The translations under genes were made by a program, and so were the position numbers. A stretch of DNA of 61,697 nt from CAYFQB01 sp964345225. Lineage in GTDB: Bacteria > Nitrospirota > Thermodesulfovibrionia > Thermodesulfovibrionales > UBA6898. Shown one piece after another: positions 16,483-25,063 of this stretch. The notes under the pieces are model-generated. The model ran no database searches. It saw nothing but the letters and a program-made list of their open reading frames with translations, and had not been told where the DNA came from. The first letter of the stretch is position 1; every line of letters starts with the position of its first letter. The stretch is from positions 1-61,697 of the forward strand of contig CAYFQB010000050.1 of the NCBI GenBank assembly GCA_964345225.1, in the 5' to 3' direction.

Positions 16483-18705
16483 ATGAGAAGTTCTTCATCA
16501 ACAATTAATCTCGCACCAAACGCATTAAAAGTTCTCGAAAAGAGGTATCTAAAGAAAAATGAGGAAGGTGCTGTTGTTGAAAGCCCTGAAGAGCTTTTCA
16601 GAAGAATAGCAAAGACTATAGCCTCTGCTGACTCTATGTATGGGAAATCAGATAAGGAGGTTGAATTACTGGAGGAAAAATTTTACTCATTGTTATCATC
16701 ACTTGATTTTCTTCCCAACAGCCCTACACTTATGAATGCAGGGAGGAGGCTTGGCCAGCTTAGCGCCTGTTTTGTGCTTCCTATTGAGGACTCGATGGAA
16801 TCCATCTTCGATGCAGTCAAAAACACTGCGATTATACATAAATCAGGTGGCGGTACCGGCTTCAGTTTCTCCAATCTCAGACCCAGCGGTGATATTGTAG
16901 GATCAACAAAGGGTATATCCTCAGGTCCTGTTTCATTCATGACCGTATTCGATACAGCAACAGAGGCAGTAAAGCAGGGCGGCACCAGGCGCGGTGCTAA
17001 CATGGGTATATTGCAAGTCGACCATCCTGATATACTTCAATTCATTACAGCAAAAGATAATGACATAAGGTTTAATAACTTTAACATATCTGTTGCCCTT
17101 ACTGACAGCTTCATGCAGGCTGTAAAAAATAATGAAGAATACAACCTTATTAACCCAAGGACAAAGAAAGTTGTAAAAAGTTTAGAGGCAAAAAATGTTT
17201 TTGACCATATAGTACATCATGCATGGAAAAATGGAGAACCGGGAATCGTATTTATAGACAGGATAAACATGTCTAACCCGACTCCACAGGTCGGCTGTAT
17301 AGAGTCAACAAATCCATGTGGTGAGCAGCCTCTTCTTCCGTATGAGTCCTGTAATCTCGGATCTATAAACCTTGCAATGATGGTAACAGACGGGGAGATA
17401 GACTATAAGAAACTTAGGAGCACCGTGTGGAAGTCAGTACATTTTCTTGACAATGTCATTGATCTAAACAAATACCCTATTAAAATGATAGAGGAAAAAA
17501 CTAAGTCAAACAGGAAAATAGGTCTTGGTGTAATGGGCTGGGCTGACATGCTAATTCAGTTGGGCATCCCTTATAACTCTGACAAGGCAATCCAGCTTGC
17601 AGAAGAGGTAATGGATTTCATACATAGAGAAGGCAAAAATGCATCTGTTGCCCTTGCTGAGGAAAGGGGCGTTTTCCCAAATTATCCAGGAAGTATATAT
17701 GACGGAAAGATGAAATTAAGGAATGCTACAGTAACAACAATAGCCCCGACAGGAACACTTTCTATAATAGCAGGATGCTCTTCAGGAATAGAACCACTTT
17801 TCGCTGTCTCATTTGTAAGAAATGTCATGGAAGGCACGAAACTTATAGAGGTAAATCCATATTTTGAGAATGTGGCTAAGGAGCGCGGTTTTTGGTCCAG
17901 AGACCTTATTGAAAGGATTGCAGAAAAAGGGTCGATACATGAATTCGATGAAATACCTGAAGATATCAAGTCATTATTTGTGACCGCCCATGATATAACG
18001 CCTATGGAACATATTGCCATGCAGTCAGCATTCCAGAAATACGTTGACAACGCCGTATCTAAGACAGTTAATTTCCCTCAAGATGCATCGCCAAAGGATG
18101 TAGAGTATGTTTATATGTTCGCTTACAAACTCGGCTGCAAGGGAGTCACTGTTTATCGTGACGGGTCAAGGGATAAGCAGGTGCTTTCCACCGGAAAGAC
18201 CCAGAAAGAGACAGAGCCACATGTTCAGCAAAAGATTGTCCCGCGAAAGAGACCTGAATCAATAAAGGGAGAAACTAGATACACAAAGACCGGCTGTGGA
18301 ACCCTGTATGTTACTGTTAATGAAGATGAGGATGGACAGCTATTTGAACTTTTCACACATATGGGAAAAGCTGGAGGATGTGCCGCAAGTCAGTCTGAGG
18401 CCATAGGCAGGCTAGTAAGCCTTGCTTTGCGTTCAAATATTGAGCCTGAGGCAGTCATTAAGCAACTCAAGGGTATAACTTGCCATAACCAGATATGGAC
18501 AAATGGCGGGAAAATAACCTCATGTTCTGATGCCATTGCAAAGGCACTTGAAAAATATATGCAGAAAGGTGAAAAAGGCAATGGCGATGGACTAAAAATA
18601 CAGAGTGTCGTAATGTTTATAGGGGCATGTCCTGAGTGCGGAGGTACAGTCGAGCATGAAGGAGGATGTGCAGTCTGCCGCAGTTGCGGGTTCACAAAAT
18701 GCTGA
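16483..18705 (+). CDS. nrdJ: Adenosylcobalamin-dependent (class II) ribonucleotide reductase
   Basis: A 740-aa enzyme that reduces ribonucleotides to deoxyribonucleotides with a B12-derived radical, independent of oxygen. The 10-stranded barrel shows NSPTLMNAG, the KSGGGTGFSFSNLRP loop, NPCGEQPLLPYESCNLGSIN and the APTGTLSIIAGCSSGIEP block. A TSCPD domain lies near 595-690. The C-terminal zinc-ribbon/cysteine tail is CPECGG ... CRSCGFTKC. GGGGAGG precedes the ATG. Expression is probably controlled by NrdR. The B12 requirement fits a corrinoid-using anaerobe. Confidence 0.95.
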   Translation: MRSSSSTINLAPNALKVLEKRYLKKNEEGAVVESPEELFRRIAKTIASADSMYGKSDKEVELLEEKFYSLLSSLDFLPNSPTLMNAGRRLGQLSACFVLPIEDSMESIFDAVKNTAIIHKSGGGTGFSFSNLRPSGDIVGSTKGISSGPVSFMTVFDTATEAVKQGGTRRGANMGILQVDHPDILQFITAKDNDIRFNNFNISVALTDSFMQAVKNNEEYNLINPRTKKVVKSLEAKNVFDHIVHHAWKNGEPGIVFIDRINMSNPTPQVGCIESTNPCGEQPLLPYESCNLGSINLAMMVTDGEIDYKKLRSTVWKSVHFLDNVIDLNKYPIKMIEEKTKSNRKIGLGVMGWADMLIQLGIPYNSDKAIQLAEEVMDFIHREGKNASVALAEERGVFPNYPGSIYDGKMKLRNATVTTIAPTGTLSIIAGCSSGIEPLFAVSFVRNVMEGTKLIEVNPYFENVAKERGFWSRDLIERIAEKGSIHEFDEIPEDIKSLFVTAHDITPMEHIAMQSAFQKYVDNAVSKTVNFPQDASPKDVEYVYMFAYKLGCKGVTVYRDGSRDKQVLSTGKTQKETEPHVQQKIVPRKRPESIKGETRYTKTGCGTLYVTVNEDEDGQLFELFTHMGKAGGCAASQSEAIGRLVSLALRSNIEPEAVIKQLKGITCHNQIWTNGGKITSCSDAIAKALEKYMQKGEKGNGDGLKIQSVVMFIGACPECGGTVEHEGGCAVCRSCGFTKC

Positions 18706-18720
18706 TGGGCTGACAAAAGT

Positions 18721-19143
18721 ATGAACTCTCATACCTATGCCTGCATTGCATACATTGTCGGCCGTATAATCGCAGGCAAGAAAATATCTTCCGTATATGA
18801 CTATGCAAAGTTACGTCACATTGACATAACCAGCCTGCCGGATTTCGATTATATCAAGGAGATCGATGACACCAAATGGCGCAATACTACAGGATACTTC
18901 AGCAACAGCAGATATCAATATTCCTTTATCAATGGTAAAACCTTCGACATCATAATTGAGGGGAATACATTTATTGGGCATACTAGCGAGAGTTCCTCAT
19001 ATTTTATAGGTAATGTCCGTGGTGACTCCATTTATATCTATGACCATGAGGAATCAGCCCACATCAATTACAGAATCTCAGGATGTACTGTAGAACGTAA
19101 TAACAAATCTACAGTCTGTAATATCTGCTGGCTGACAGGTTGA
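18721..19143 (+). CDS. Hypothetical protein downstream of nrdJ
   Basis: A 140-aa protein starting 15 nt after the nrdJ stop, so probably in the same transcript. It has an N-terminal helix with MNSHTYACIAYIVGRI, then a beta-rich region with many aromatics and repeated GN/SS turns, and a C-terminal CNICW. No family is recognised and no signal peptide is evident. The position suggests a link to nrdJ expression or nucleotide metabolism, but this is context only. Confidence 0.55.
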   Translation: MNSHTYACIAYIVGRIIAGKKISSVYDYAKLRHIDITSLPDFDYIKEIDDTKWRNTTGYFSNSRYQYSFINGKTFDIIIEGNTFIGHTSESSSYFIGNVRGDSIYIYDHEESAHINYRISGCTVERNNKSTVCNICWLTG

Positions 19144-19175
19144 ACATTAACAATTAGCTATTAAAGGAGGAAAAG

Positions 19176-19325
19176 ATGCCAACTGCTGGAGAAAGTCCGG
19201 GTAAAGGTTTATACATTTGCAAAAACTGCGGGCAAAGTGTCGGTATAGACAATGATAGATACCCATTACCTCTTTGTCCGAAATGTCAAGGCAGCGAATA
19301 TTCAAAAGTCTCTGGCACAAGATAG
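19176..19325 (+). CDS. 49-aa zinc-ribbon protein
   Basis: A small protein with a perfect AAAGGAGG ribosome binding site. It opens MPTAGESPGKGLYIC and has two CXXC knuckles (CKNC and CPKC, 19 residues apart) forming a rubredoxin-like zinc ribbon. It resembles short proteins annotated as zinc ribbon-containing (DUF1451-like C-terminus). The cellular role is unknown. It sits between the nrdJ unit and the flavodoxin gene. Confidence 0.8.
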   Translation: MPTAGESPGKGLYICKNCGQSVGIDNDRYPLPLCPKCQGSEYSKVSGTR

Positions 19326-19362
19326 TGCAATCCATAGTTTTCAATATATGCCGGCAGATAAA

Positions 19363-19408
19363 GTAAACCCCGTTGAAGAAAATAGCGACAATTTCTAAAC
19401 GGGGTAAA
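19363..19408. repeat. CCCCGTT palindrome, canonical ~46-bp copy
   Basis: Arms GTAAACCCCGTTGAAGAAAA and TTCTAAACGGGGTAAA flank a short loop. It is nearly identical to the copy at 49326-49373 (a few differences). It lies between the zinc-ribbon gene and the flavodoxin gene. Confidence 0.8.
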
Positions 19409-19443
19409 GATAGAATACTATGAAGTTGGAGGTGATATAAATT

Positions 19444-19920
19444 ATGCAAGTTCTTGTTCTTTGTTACTCAAAGGGAGGAAATACAAAAAAACTCGCTCAG
19501 GAGGTAGCAAAGGGAGTTGAATCAACAGGCATCAAAGTTGTAATTAAAAGTACCAAGGATGTCACTAAAGAGGATTTTATTGAATCCGCCGGGATCATTG
19601 CCGGTTCACCAGTATATTTCGGTGTCATGGCTGCGGATCTCAAGAGGGTATTTGATAATTTCGTTGGTATACGTTCCAAGATGGAGGACAAGGTTGGTGC
19701 AGCCTTTGCAACAGGAGGACACCATACAGGGGGCAAGGAAACGACTATAATCTCGATACTGCAGTGCATGCTCATCTACAGCATGATTATAGTGGGTGAT
19801 CCATTGAGTGCCTCTGGCCACTATGGTGTTGCATGCGTAGGTGCACCCGATAAGGGTGCATCGACAGATGCATTTAAGCTGGGAGCCCGCGTAGCAGAAC
19901 TCTGCAAGAGACTTAAATAA
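19444..19920 (+). CDS. Flavodoxin / WrbA-family flavoprotein
   Basis: A 158-aa flavodoxin-fold protein with the FMN phosphate loop YSKGGNTKKLA at the N-terminus, the SPVYFGVMAADLK segment and the GGHHTGGKETT segment typical of WrbA/NAD(P)H:quinone oxidoreductase-like proteins. It is shorter than WrbA (~200 aa), so it may be a simple electron carrier or a reductase. GGAGGTGATATAAATT precedes the ATG. Confidence 0.85.
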   Translation: MQVLVLCYSKGGNTKKLAQEVAKGVESTGIKVVIKSTKDVTKEDFIESAGIIAGSPVYFGVMAADLKRVFDNFVGIRSKMEDKVGAAFATGGHHTGGKETTIISILQCMLIYSMIIVGDPLSASGHYGVACVGAPDKGASTDAFKLGARVAELCKRLK

Positions 19921-19921
19921 T

Positions 19922-20198
19922 CGTAACCTGGTTTCTCTGGTTTGTTTTTCTAGTTTATCCCGTTTAAACTAAAGAAACTATTTTCGCGTAGCGCATAGCG
20001 TAATTAATTACGTCTTACGGTAACGGTTACGAGGCCCGCCCTCTCAAGTAAGCTTTTATACTTTACAGGGCCCGTTTCGGTTATCGGTTACGTCTTTCGT
20101 CCCTACTGCTTACTTCATACTTCTTACTCTTTGTTCTTTGCCTTTTTCGCCCTGCTCCTTGCTCCTTTCACCCTGCTTTTTACTCCTTACTTCTTTAC
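19922..20198. repeat. Composite repeat block downstream of flavodoxin and ferredoxin genes
   Basis: Begins with a CTGGTTT block (19922-19980) that is an inverted copy of 14192-14246. It continues with GCGTAGCGCATAGCG, two GGTTACG elements (about 20007-20040 and 20068-20102), and TACTCCT/TACTGCT 7-nt tracts that abut the stop codon of the ferredoxin at 20199. No gene is present. Confidence 0.75.
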
Positions 20199-20384
20199 TT
20201 ACATCTCTTTGAGTGTTATAGCTTCATTCGGGCAGACAGTAATACATGTCTCACAACCCTCACATAAGTCTGCCTGGACAATGGTGCATTTGTCACCTTC
20301 CACCTTAAATACTTCCACAGGACAATTGTTAGCACACTCCCCGGCACCATCACACTTTTCACTATTAATTTCTACAATCCACAC
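20199..20384 (-). CDS. Ferredoxin, second copy (cluster I lacks one Cys)
   Basis: A 61-aa bacterial ferredoxin that differs from the upstream copy by one residue (Thr33 versus Val33). Cluster II has the full set CEGCETCITVCP. Cluster I reads CDGAGECANNCP: the usual second cysteine (position 14) is Ala, so a [3Fe-4S] or exchangeable-site cluster is likely. It starts with GTG behind GGGGGTG. It is a probable low-potential electron carrier for sulfite reduction, given its place at the end of the dsrMKJOP run (inference). Confidence 0.88.
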   Translation of the reverse strand: MWIVEINSEKCDGAGECANNCPVEVFKVEGDKCTIVQADLCEGCETCITVCPNEAITLKEM

Positions 20385-20767
20385 TGAAAATTCACCCCCT
20401 TTAATTTACCCAAAAAATTTATTTAGGAAAATGCATGTGTTACGAAAAAATTAATTTTTCGATACCTTAACGTACCTTTGCCATATTCGAAATGGTATAT
20501 TTTCATTCAAACAACGATTAAGGATAATTTCAATACAATAATCGAGTTAAATAAATTTTTGAGCAATATCTGCATTTTCCGGGTTCATGAACTGGATAAT
20601 GTTTATATAAATTATAATTAATTTACTATATAAAATCTACCCTAACACATAAGAGACTAAAGGGCTTTCAGGGGGGGATTTTATAAAGGGACAAAAGCAA
20701 CGCAGGCTAAGTTATTGAAAATAATAAATAATTATTATGCCGATCAAGTGATATATTTTATATGCAG
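20385..20767. other. AT-rich spacer between twin ferredoxins
   Basis: No gene. It contains a GAAAAAATTAATTTTTC near-palindrome (about 20443-20459), a 23-nt sequence at 20547-20569 repeated exactly at 49905-49927, and a 47-bp region (20572-20618) resembling 104-150. A run of seven G occurs near 20672. Confidence 0.5.
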
Positions 20768-20804
20768 GATGCTAAGATGTCTCAAGAGGAGACACCCCAG
20801 CATC
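20768..20804 (-). terminator. Stem-loop downstream of the first ferredoxin
   Basis: GATGCT/AGCATC outer and GTCTC/GAGAC inner stems with an AAGAT/ACCCC internal loop. It lies 38 nt past the stop of the ferredoxin at 20842, where the dsrMKJOP-ferredoxin transcript could end or be processed. There is no clear U-run, so it may not be an intrinsic terminator. Confidence 0.45.
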
Positions 20805-20841
20805 TTAAATCATTTGTTAATATTATTTAAATTACACTCAA

Positions 20842-21027
20842 CTACATCTCTTTGAGTGTTATAGCTTCATTCGGGCAGACAGTAATACATGTCTCACAAC
20901 CCTCACATAAGTCTGCCTGGACAATGACGCATTTGTCACCTTCCACCTTAAATACTTCCACAGGACAATTGTTAGCACACTCCCCGGCACCATCACACTT
21001 TTCACTATTAATTTCTACAATCCACAC
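20842..21027 (-). CDS. Ferredoxin, first copy (cluster I lacks one Cys)
   Basis: A 61-aa ferredoxin, 75 nt downstream of dsrP and so probably in the dsrMKJOP operon. AGGAGGTG precedes its GTG start. It has the same Cys to Ala change at position 14 in cluster I and an intact cluster II. The coding DNA matches the copy at 20199-20384 except for two adjacent-codon bases, pointing to recent duplication or gene conversion. Related single-Cys-substituted ferredoxins occur in sulfate reducers (Asp at this site in Desulfovibrio, from memory). Confidence 0.9.
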   Translation of the reverse strand: MWIVEINSEKCDGAGECANNCPVEVFKVEGDKCVIVQADLCEGCETCITVCPNEAITLKEM

Positions 21028-21101
21028 TGAAAATTCACCTCCTTGCTCTAACCTTAAAGGTTAATAAAATAAAAAAAATTAATTACAATTCCTTCTATAA
21101 A

Positions 21102-22271
21102 TTATGTCTCTACCTCTACCTCTTCTTTTACCGAAACAGCTACTTTATAGAGAACCGTAAGTATCAGGAATCCTATCGCCCATACTGCAAGTGTTATTAA
21201 CATTTCAGGCAATGTAGGCCAGTACTCAAATACCTTTTCAAACATGTTGGGTATAAATCCGCCAATAACAAGGCCAAATCCCTTATCTATCCACAGGGAA
21301 AAGAAAACAGCTGCTGAAGCCACCGCCAGCGTCTTCTCATTCTTGCGCAAATCAGGGAAAATAAGAATTGCAAGGGCTACTACCGCAAGGGCATTGGATA
21401 TCCACATCATTGGAACAAGCTTGCCGTGTCCTTCGAGACCGGCATAAAGGTACTGGAATGTGTGCATGTGTCCGGGTATATTGCTGTAAAATGCAGTAAA
21501 GAATTCAAGCCCAAGAAAGAACACGTTTGTAATCATGAAATAAGTTACTATCTTCCCGAGCGCCTGAATAGCCTCTTTGCCAGCGTCAAATTTAGTGTAT
21601 TTTCTTAAAATCAGGGCCAGAATGATAAGGAGCGCAGGCCCGGCACAAAAAGCTGAAGCCAGGAATCGTGCTGCCATAATAGCACTCAACCAGAAATGTC
21701 TCCCTGGTAAGCCGGCATAAAGAAATGCCGTGACTGTATGAATACTGGGAGCCCATGCAATAGAGAGATATATTAAAGGCTTGACCCAGCTCTGTGGGGG
21801 AGTGCCTTTACGCTCTGCTCCCAGGACAGTCCAGCCTATAACTACATTGAGAATGAGGTAACCGAGTAAGACGACCATATCCCAGAACATTACTGAGTTA
21901 GGTGTTGGGTGCAGTACTACATTCATGACTCTGGTCGGCTGACCCAGATCAACAAAAATGAATAAAATACACATCACCACAGAGGAGATAGCCAGAAATT
22001 CTCCCAAAACAGTAATCCTGCCAAATTTCTTATAGTGATGCAAATAATAAGGCAAGACCACCATAACACCTGAGGCTGCGATACCAACAAGGAAGGTAAA
22101 CTGACCAATATAAAAACCCCATGAGACATCCCTGCTCATACCTGTTATGCCCAGACCAATAAAGAATTGAAAGAGGTATGCAATGAACCCCGCCCCTATA
22201 ATGCCAAGCAGGATGACGATTAATGTCCAGTAGTTTCTACTTCCGGTTAGTGCTTTCTCAAGCATGGTCAT
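21102..22271 (-). CDS. dsrP: DsrP, NrfD-family quinone-interacting membrane subunit
   Basis: A 389-aa polytopic membrane protein (about ten helices) of the NrfD/PsrC family, the quinol-binding subunit of the DsrMKJOP complex with DsrO. The blocks WGFYIGQFTFLVGIAASGV and HPTPNSVMFWDMVVLLGY and the length match DsrP. Its start overlaps dsrO by 14 bp. The helices carry electrons between menaquinone and the periplasmic DsrO/DsrJ side. Confidence 0.93.
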   Translation of the reverse strand: MTMLEKALTGSRNYWTLIVILLGIIGAGFIAYLFQFFIGLGITGMSRDVSWGFYIGQFTFLVGIAASGVMVVLPYYLHHYKKFGRITVLGEFLAISSVVMCILFIFVDLGQPTRVMNVVLHPTPNSVMFWDMVVLLGYLILNVVIGWTVLGAERKGTPPQSWVKPLIYLSIAWAPSIHTVTAFLYAGLPGRHFWLSAIMAARFLASAFCAGPALLIILALILRKYTKFDAGKEAIQALGKIVTYFMITNVFFLGLEFFTAFYSNIPGHMHTFQYLYAGLEGHGKLVPMMWISNALAVVALAILIFPDLRKNEKTLAVASAAVFFSLWIDKGFGLVIGGFIPNMFEKVFEYWPTLPEMLITLAVWAIGFLILTVLYKVAVSVKEEVEVET

Positions 22272-23052
22272 TACCTCCTATCACATAGTAAATACCGGGA
22301 TTTGTTCCCAGCCCGGGTTTACGCTTGATGGTGTATTTTGTCCTGATAATCTCTCTGATCTCCGAGTTAGGGTCTTCCAGGTCTCCAAAAATTATTGCAC
22401 CATTGGATTCTTCAACACACGCAGGCTTAAGACCTACAGCCAGTCTCTCATAACAGAGAGTACATTTTTCCACAACACCCTTGGTTCTTGTTGGAAATTC
22501 AGGATTTTCCTCTCTGATAAAAGGCCGGGGGTTTCTCCAGTTAAAGCTCCTTGCACCGTATGGACAAGCAGCCATACAGAACCTGCAGCCGATACAGCGG
22601 TGCATATCCATCATGACTATCCCGTCTTCGCGTTTAAACGTAGCCTTTGTTGGACACACCCTTACACAGGCAGGTTTAGCACAGTGATTGCAAAAAACCA
22701 TAAAGGGTTCTTCTTTCATCTCATGTGACATGTATTCATCTTCCTGACCTGGGAAAGTATGTTCAAATGATTCAGTCCATATCCACTTTATCTCATCCTT
22801 TGGATTGCCGAAATCAGGGACATTGTGGATACTGTGACATGCCTCCATCACTCTTTTATGATCCTCTTCTGTGTTGAACTTGTTCATATCGACGACAAAG
22901 CCCCATCTTTTCGCCTTCAATGCTCTCGGGTCAGTAGAAATCTGAGAAGCCTCCAAGCCCTTTCTCGTCAGACCATTGATAACTGACGAGCCTCCAAGCC
23001 CTACTATTGTGGAAATTCCAGCTATTTTTAAAAATTGTCTTCTATCTATCAT
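22258..23052 (-). CDS. dsrO: DsrO, periplasmic Tat-exported iron-sulfur protein
   Basis: A 264-aa protein with a twin-arginine signal (DRRQFLKIAG) and 4Fe-4S ligand sets CNHCAKPACVRVCP, CIGCRFCMAACPYG and CTLCYERL ... PACVE, as in NrfC-like subunits. It acts on the periplasmic face with DsrP and DsrJ. It overlaps dsrJ (ATGA) upstream and dsrP downstream. Confidence 0.93.
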   Translation of the reverse strand: MIDRRQFLKIAGISTIVGLGGSSVINGLTRKGLEASQISTDPRALKAKRWGFVVDMNKFNTEEDHKRVMEACHSIHNVPDFGNPKDEIKWIWTESFEHTFPGQEDEYMSHEMKEEPFMVFCNHCAKPACVRVCPTKATFKREDGIVMMDMHRCIGCRFCMAACPYGARSFNWRNPRPFIREENPEFPTRTKGVVEKCTLCYERLAVGLKPACVEESNGAIIFGDLEDPNSEIREIIRTKYTIKRKPGLGTNPGIYYVIGGNDHA

Positions 23053-23450
23053 GTCTCACTCTCCTTCGGTGCAATATGGCAATCCCAGCAGTAAGGTTTA
23101 ACAGCCATATAATTGTGGCATTTATCACAGAAATTCTTCTTGTTTGAGTGACATTTCATACATGTTTTCTGAAGACTCATGGTGAAACTATTCCCCTCTG
23201 AATTGACATAGACCGTTTGACCATCCCTGACAACCGAATCCCTCCAGTCATTCAGCATCTTCATGTGTTCAGGTCTCATAATTTCCTTGGATTCTAAACA
23301 CTTTTTTTCAGCCAATTTCTGTATCTCGGGTGTATTGATGTCTGGTTCAGGTACAACATTAGCTGTCCCCACATTGTAAATGAAAGGAAATGTCATCAGA
23401 AGGACAAATATAATAAGCCCGGCTATTATTTTGCCTCCGTTATACATCAC
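23049..23450 (-). CDS. dsrJ: DsrJ, triheme cytochrome c
   Basis: A 133-aa protein with an uncleaved N-terminal anchor (about 6-25) and three CXXCH motifs clustered near the C-terminus (CMKCH, CDKCH, CWDCH), the DsrJ pattern in which the haems have different axial ligands. It is the periplasmic redox subunit of DsrMKJOP, overlapping dsrK and dsrO by 4 bp each. Confidence 0.92.
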   Translation of the reverse strand: MMYNGGKIIAGLIIFVLLMTFPFIYNVGTANVVPEPDINTPEIQKLAEKKCLESKEIMRPEHMKMLNDWRDSVVRDGQTVYVNSEGNSFTMSLQKTCMKCHSNKKNFCDKCHNYMAVKPYCWDCHIAPKESET

Positions 23451-25063
23451 TCATTACCCTCCTTTCCTGGAAGAGGTTCCAAGCGCAAATTCTGAGTTCT
23501 CTCTTTTTCGCCTTTCATCACCAGGGCATTTGCGACCAGTTCGTGAACACCCGTAACCTCCACCTCAGGAACCCAATACTCCACAGCAGCCTTCAATGTT
23601 GCCCTGTCGATTGCACAGATATTTGCCAGCATGTTCACCCCGTATTTCTCATGAACATATTTCACAGCATTCGCTCTTGGCAGGCCTCCCTGCATTCTTA
23701 TCACCATATTTTCAGATGCATTTAACCCAGTGCCGCTGCCGCAGCAGAAGGTCTGCTCCCTGATGGTGTTATCAGGCATTTCGTAAAAATGGTTACATAC
23801 ACTCTTTATTACATGTCTTGGTTCCTCTAAAATCCCCATGCCCCTGGCTGTATTGCAGGAATCATGGAAAGTCACCTTCAGATGATCATTACGGCTTGGG
23901 TCGAGTTTGAGTTTGTTATGTTTGATAAGGTCCGAGGTAAATTCTGTTATATGAACCATCCTTGTTGATTTTGCATTCTCGAATTTAGTGCCTGTTATCG
24001 GAGAGACGGGTTCCTCAAGGAAATCCGCCGGACCGTGCCATGTATCCAGGTACTGGTGGATGACCCTCCACATATGGCCGCATTCCCCTCCAAGTATCCA
24101 TTTTACACCTAACCTTTTGGCCTCAGCATAAATCTTGTAGTGCAGCCTTTTAGCCATTTCATTCGAGGTGAAAAAGCCGAAGTTTCCACCCTCAGAAGCA
24201 TATGTGCTCCACGTATAATCAAGCCCTAATTCGTGGAAAAGCATTAAATATCCCATACAGGTAAATGTTCCGGGATCAGCAAAAAGGTCACCGGATGGCG
24301 TGACAAACAGTATTTCAGCCCCCTTTCTATTAAATGAGGGCTCTATCCTAATACCCGTTATAGTCTCAATATCATCCAGGAAGATATCCATACTGCTTTT
24401 GATAGTATGAGGCTCAAGGCCCAGATGATTTCCTTTCATATAGCAGAAAGCAACAGGCCCTGAAATCCAGTCTGTATTCAAGCCCAGCAGATTAGTAAAT
24501 TCTCTTGCCATCATAGTGATTTCTGCTGTATCAATTCCATAGGGGCAGAATACAGAACAGCGCCGGCATTCAGTACATTGATAGAAATAGTACCACCACT
24601 CTTTAAGCACATCATATGTCAGTTCTCTTGCGCCTGCCAGTCTTCCAAGAACTTTCCCGGAATTGGTGAAATATTTCCTGTACACTGACCTCATCAGTTC
24701 AGACCTTAGAACAGGCATATTCTTGGGGTCTCCAGTGCCGATGTAGAAATGGCACTTATCAGCACAGGCGCCGCATCTCACACAGATATCCATAAAAAGC
24801 TTAAACGAACGGTATTTGGATAACCTATCCGCCATTGCCTCCAATATGGTGCCTTCCCATTCTTTGGGAAGCTTCCAATCTTCCTCCCTTGGCGACCAAT
24901 TCCTTGCGTTAGGGAAGTCAACTATTTTAAGGTTTTTTGCTTTTGCACCAAAGCAAAAAGTGTCCGGTTTAAATACAACCGGGGTATCCATCCATCCTGT
25001 TTTAGGAGGTTTATAATCTATCTTTATTAGTTCTTCTGGCTTTGGAAGTTTTGACATGTTCAC
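23447..25063 (-). CDS. dsrK: DsrK, HdrD-like iron-sulfur subunit
   Basis: A 538-aa cytoplasmic subunit with two 4Fe-4S sites (CVRCGACADKCH and CTECRRCSVFCPYGI) and two HdrD-type CCG domains, including FHDSCNTARG and the FCCGSGTGLN motif that builds the non-cubane cluster. In sulfate reducers DsrK is the site where the DsrC trisulfide is reduced, with electrons from DsrM. ATGA overlaps lie on both sides. Confidence 0.94.
   Translation of the reverse strand: MNMSKLPKPEELIKIDYKPPKTGWMDTPVVFKPDTFCFGAKAKNLKIVDFPNARNWSPREEDWKLPKEWEGTILEAMADRLSKYRSFKLFMDICVRCGACADKCHFYIGTGDPKNMPVLRSELMRSVYRKYFTNSGKVLGRLAGARELTYDVLKEWWYYFYQCTECRRCSVFCPYGIDTAEITMMAREFTNLLGLNTDWISGPVAFCYMKGNHLGLEPHTIKSSMDIFLDDIETITGIRIEPSFNRKGAEILFVTPSGDLFADPGTFTCMGYLMLFHELGLDYTWSTYASEGGNFGFFTSNEMAKRLHYKIYAEAKRLGVKWILGGECGHMWRVIHQYLDTWHGPADFLEEPVSPITGTKFENAKSTRMVHITEFTSDLIKHNKLKLDPSRNDHLKVTFHDSCNTARGMGILEEPRHVIKSVCNHFYEMPDNTIREQTFCCGSGTGLNASENMVIRMQGGLPRANAVKYVHEKYGVNMLANICAIDRATLKAAVEYWVPEVEVTGVHELVANALVMKGEKERTQNLRLEPLPGKEGNE

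Noticed and set aside
16326..16508. 60-aa reading frame in the nrdJ leader
   Set aside because: It overlaps the nrdJ ribosome binding site and start, is AT-rich with Asn/Ile/Phe bias, and has no ribosome binding site. It is more likely untranslated leader.
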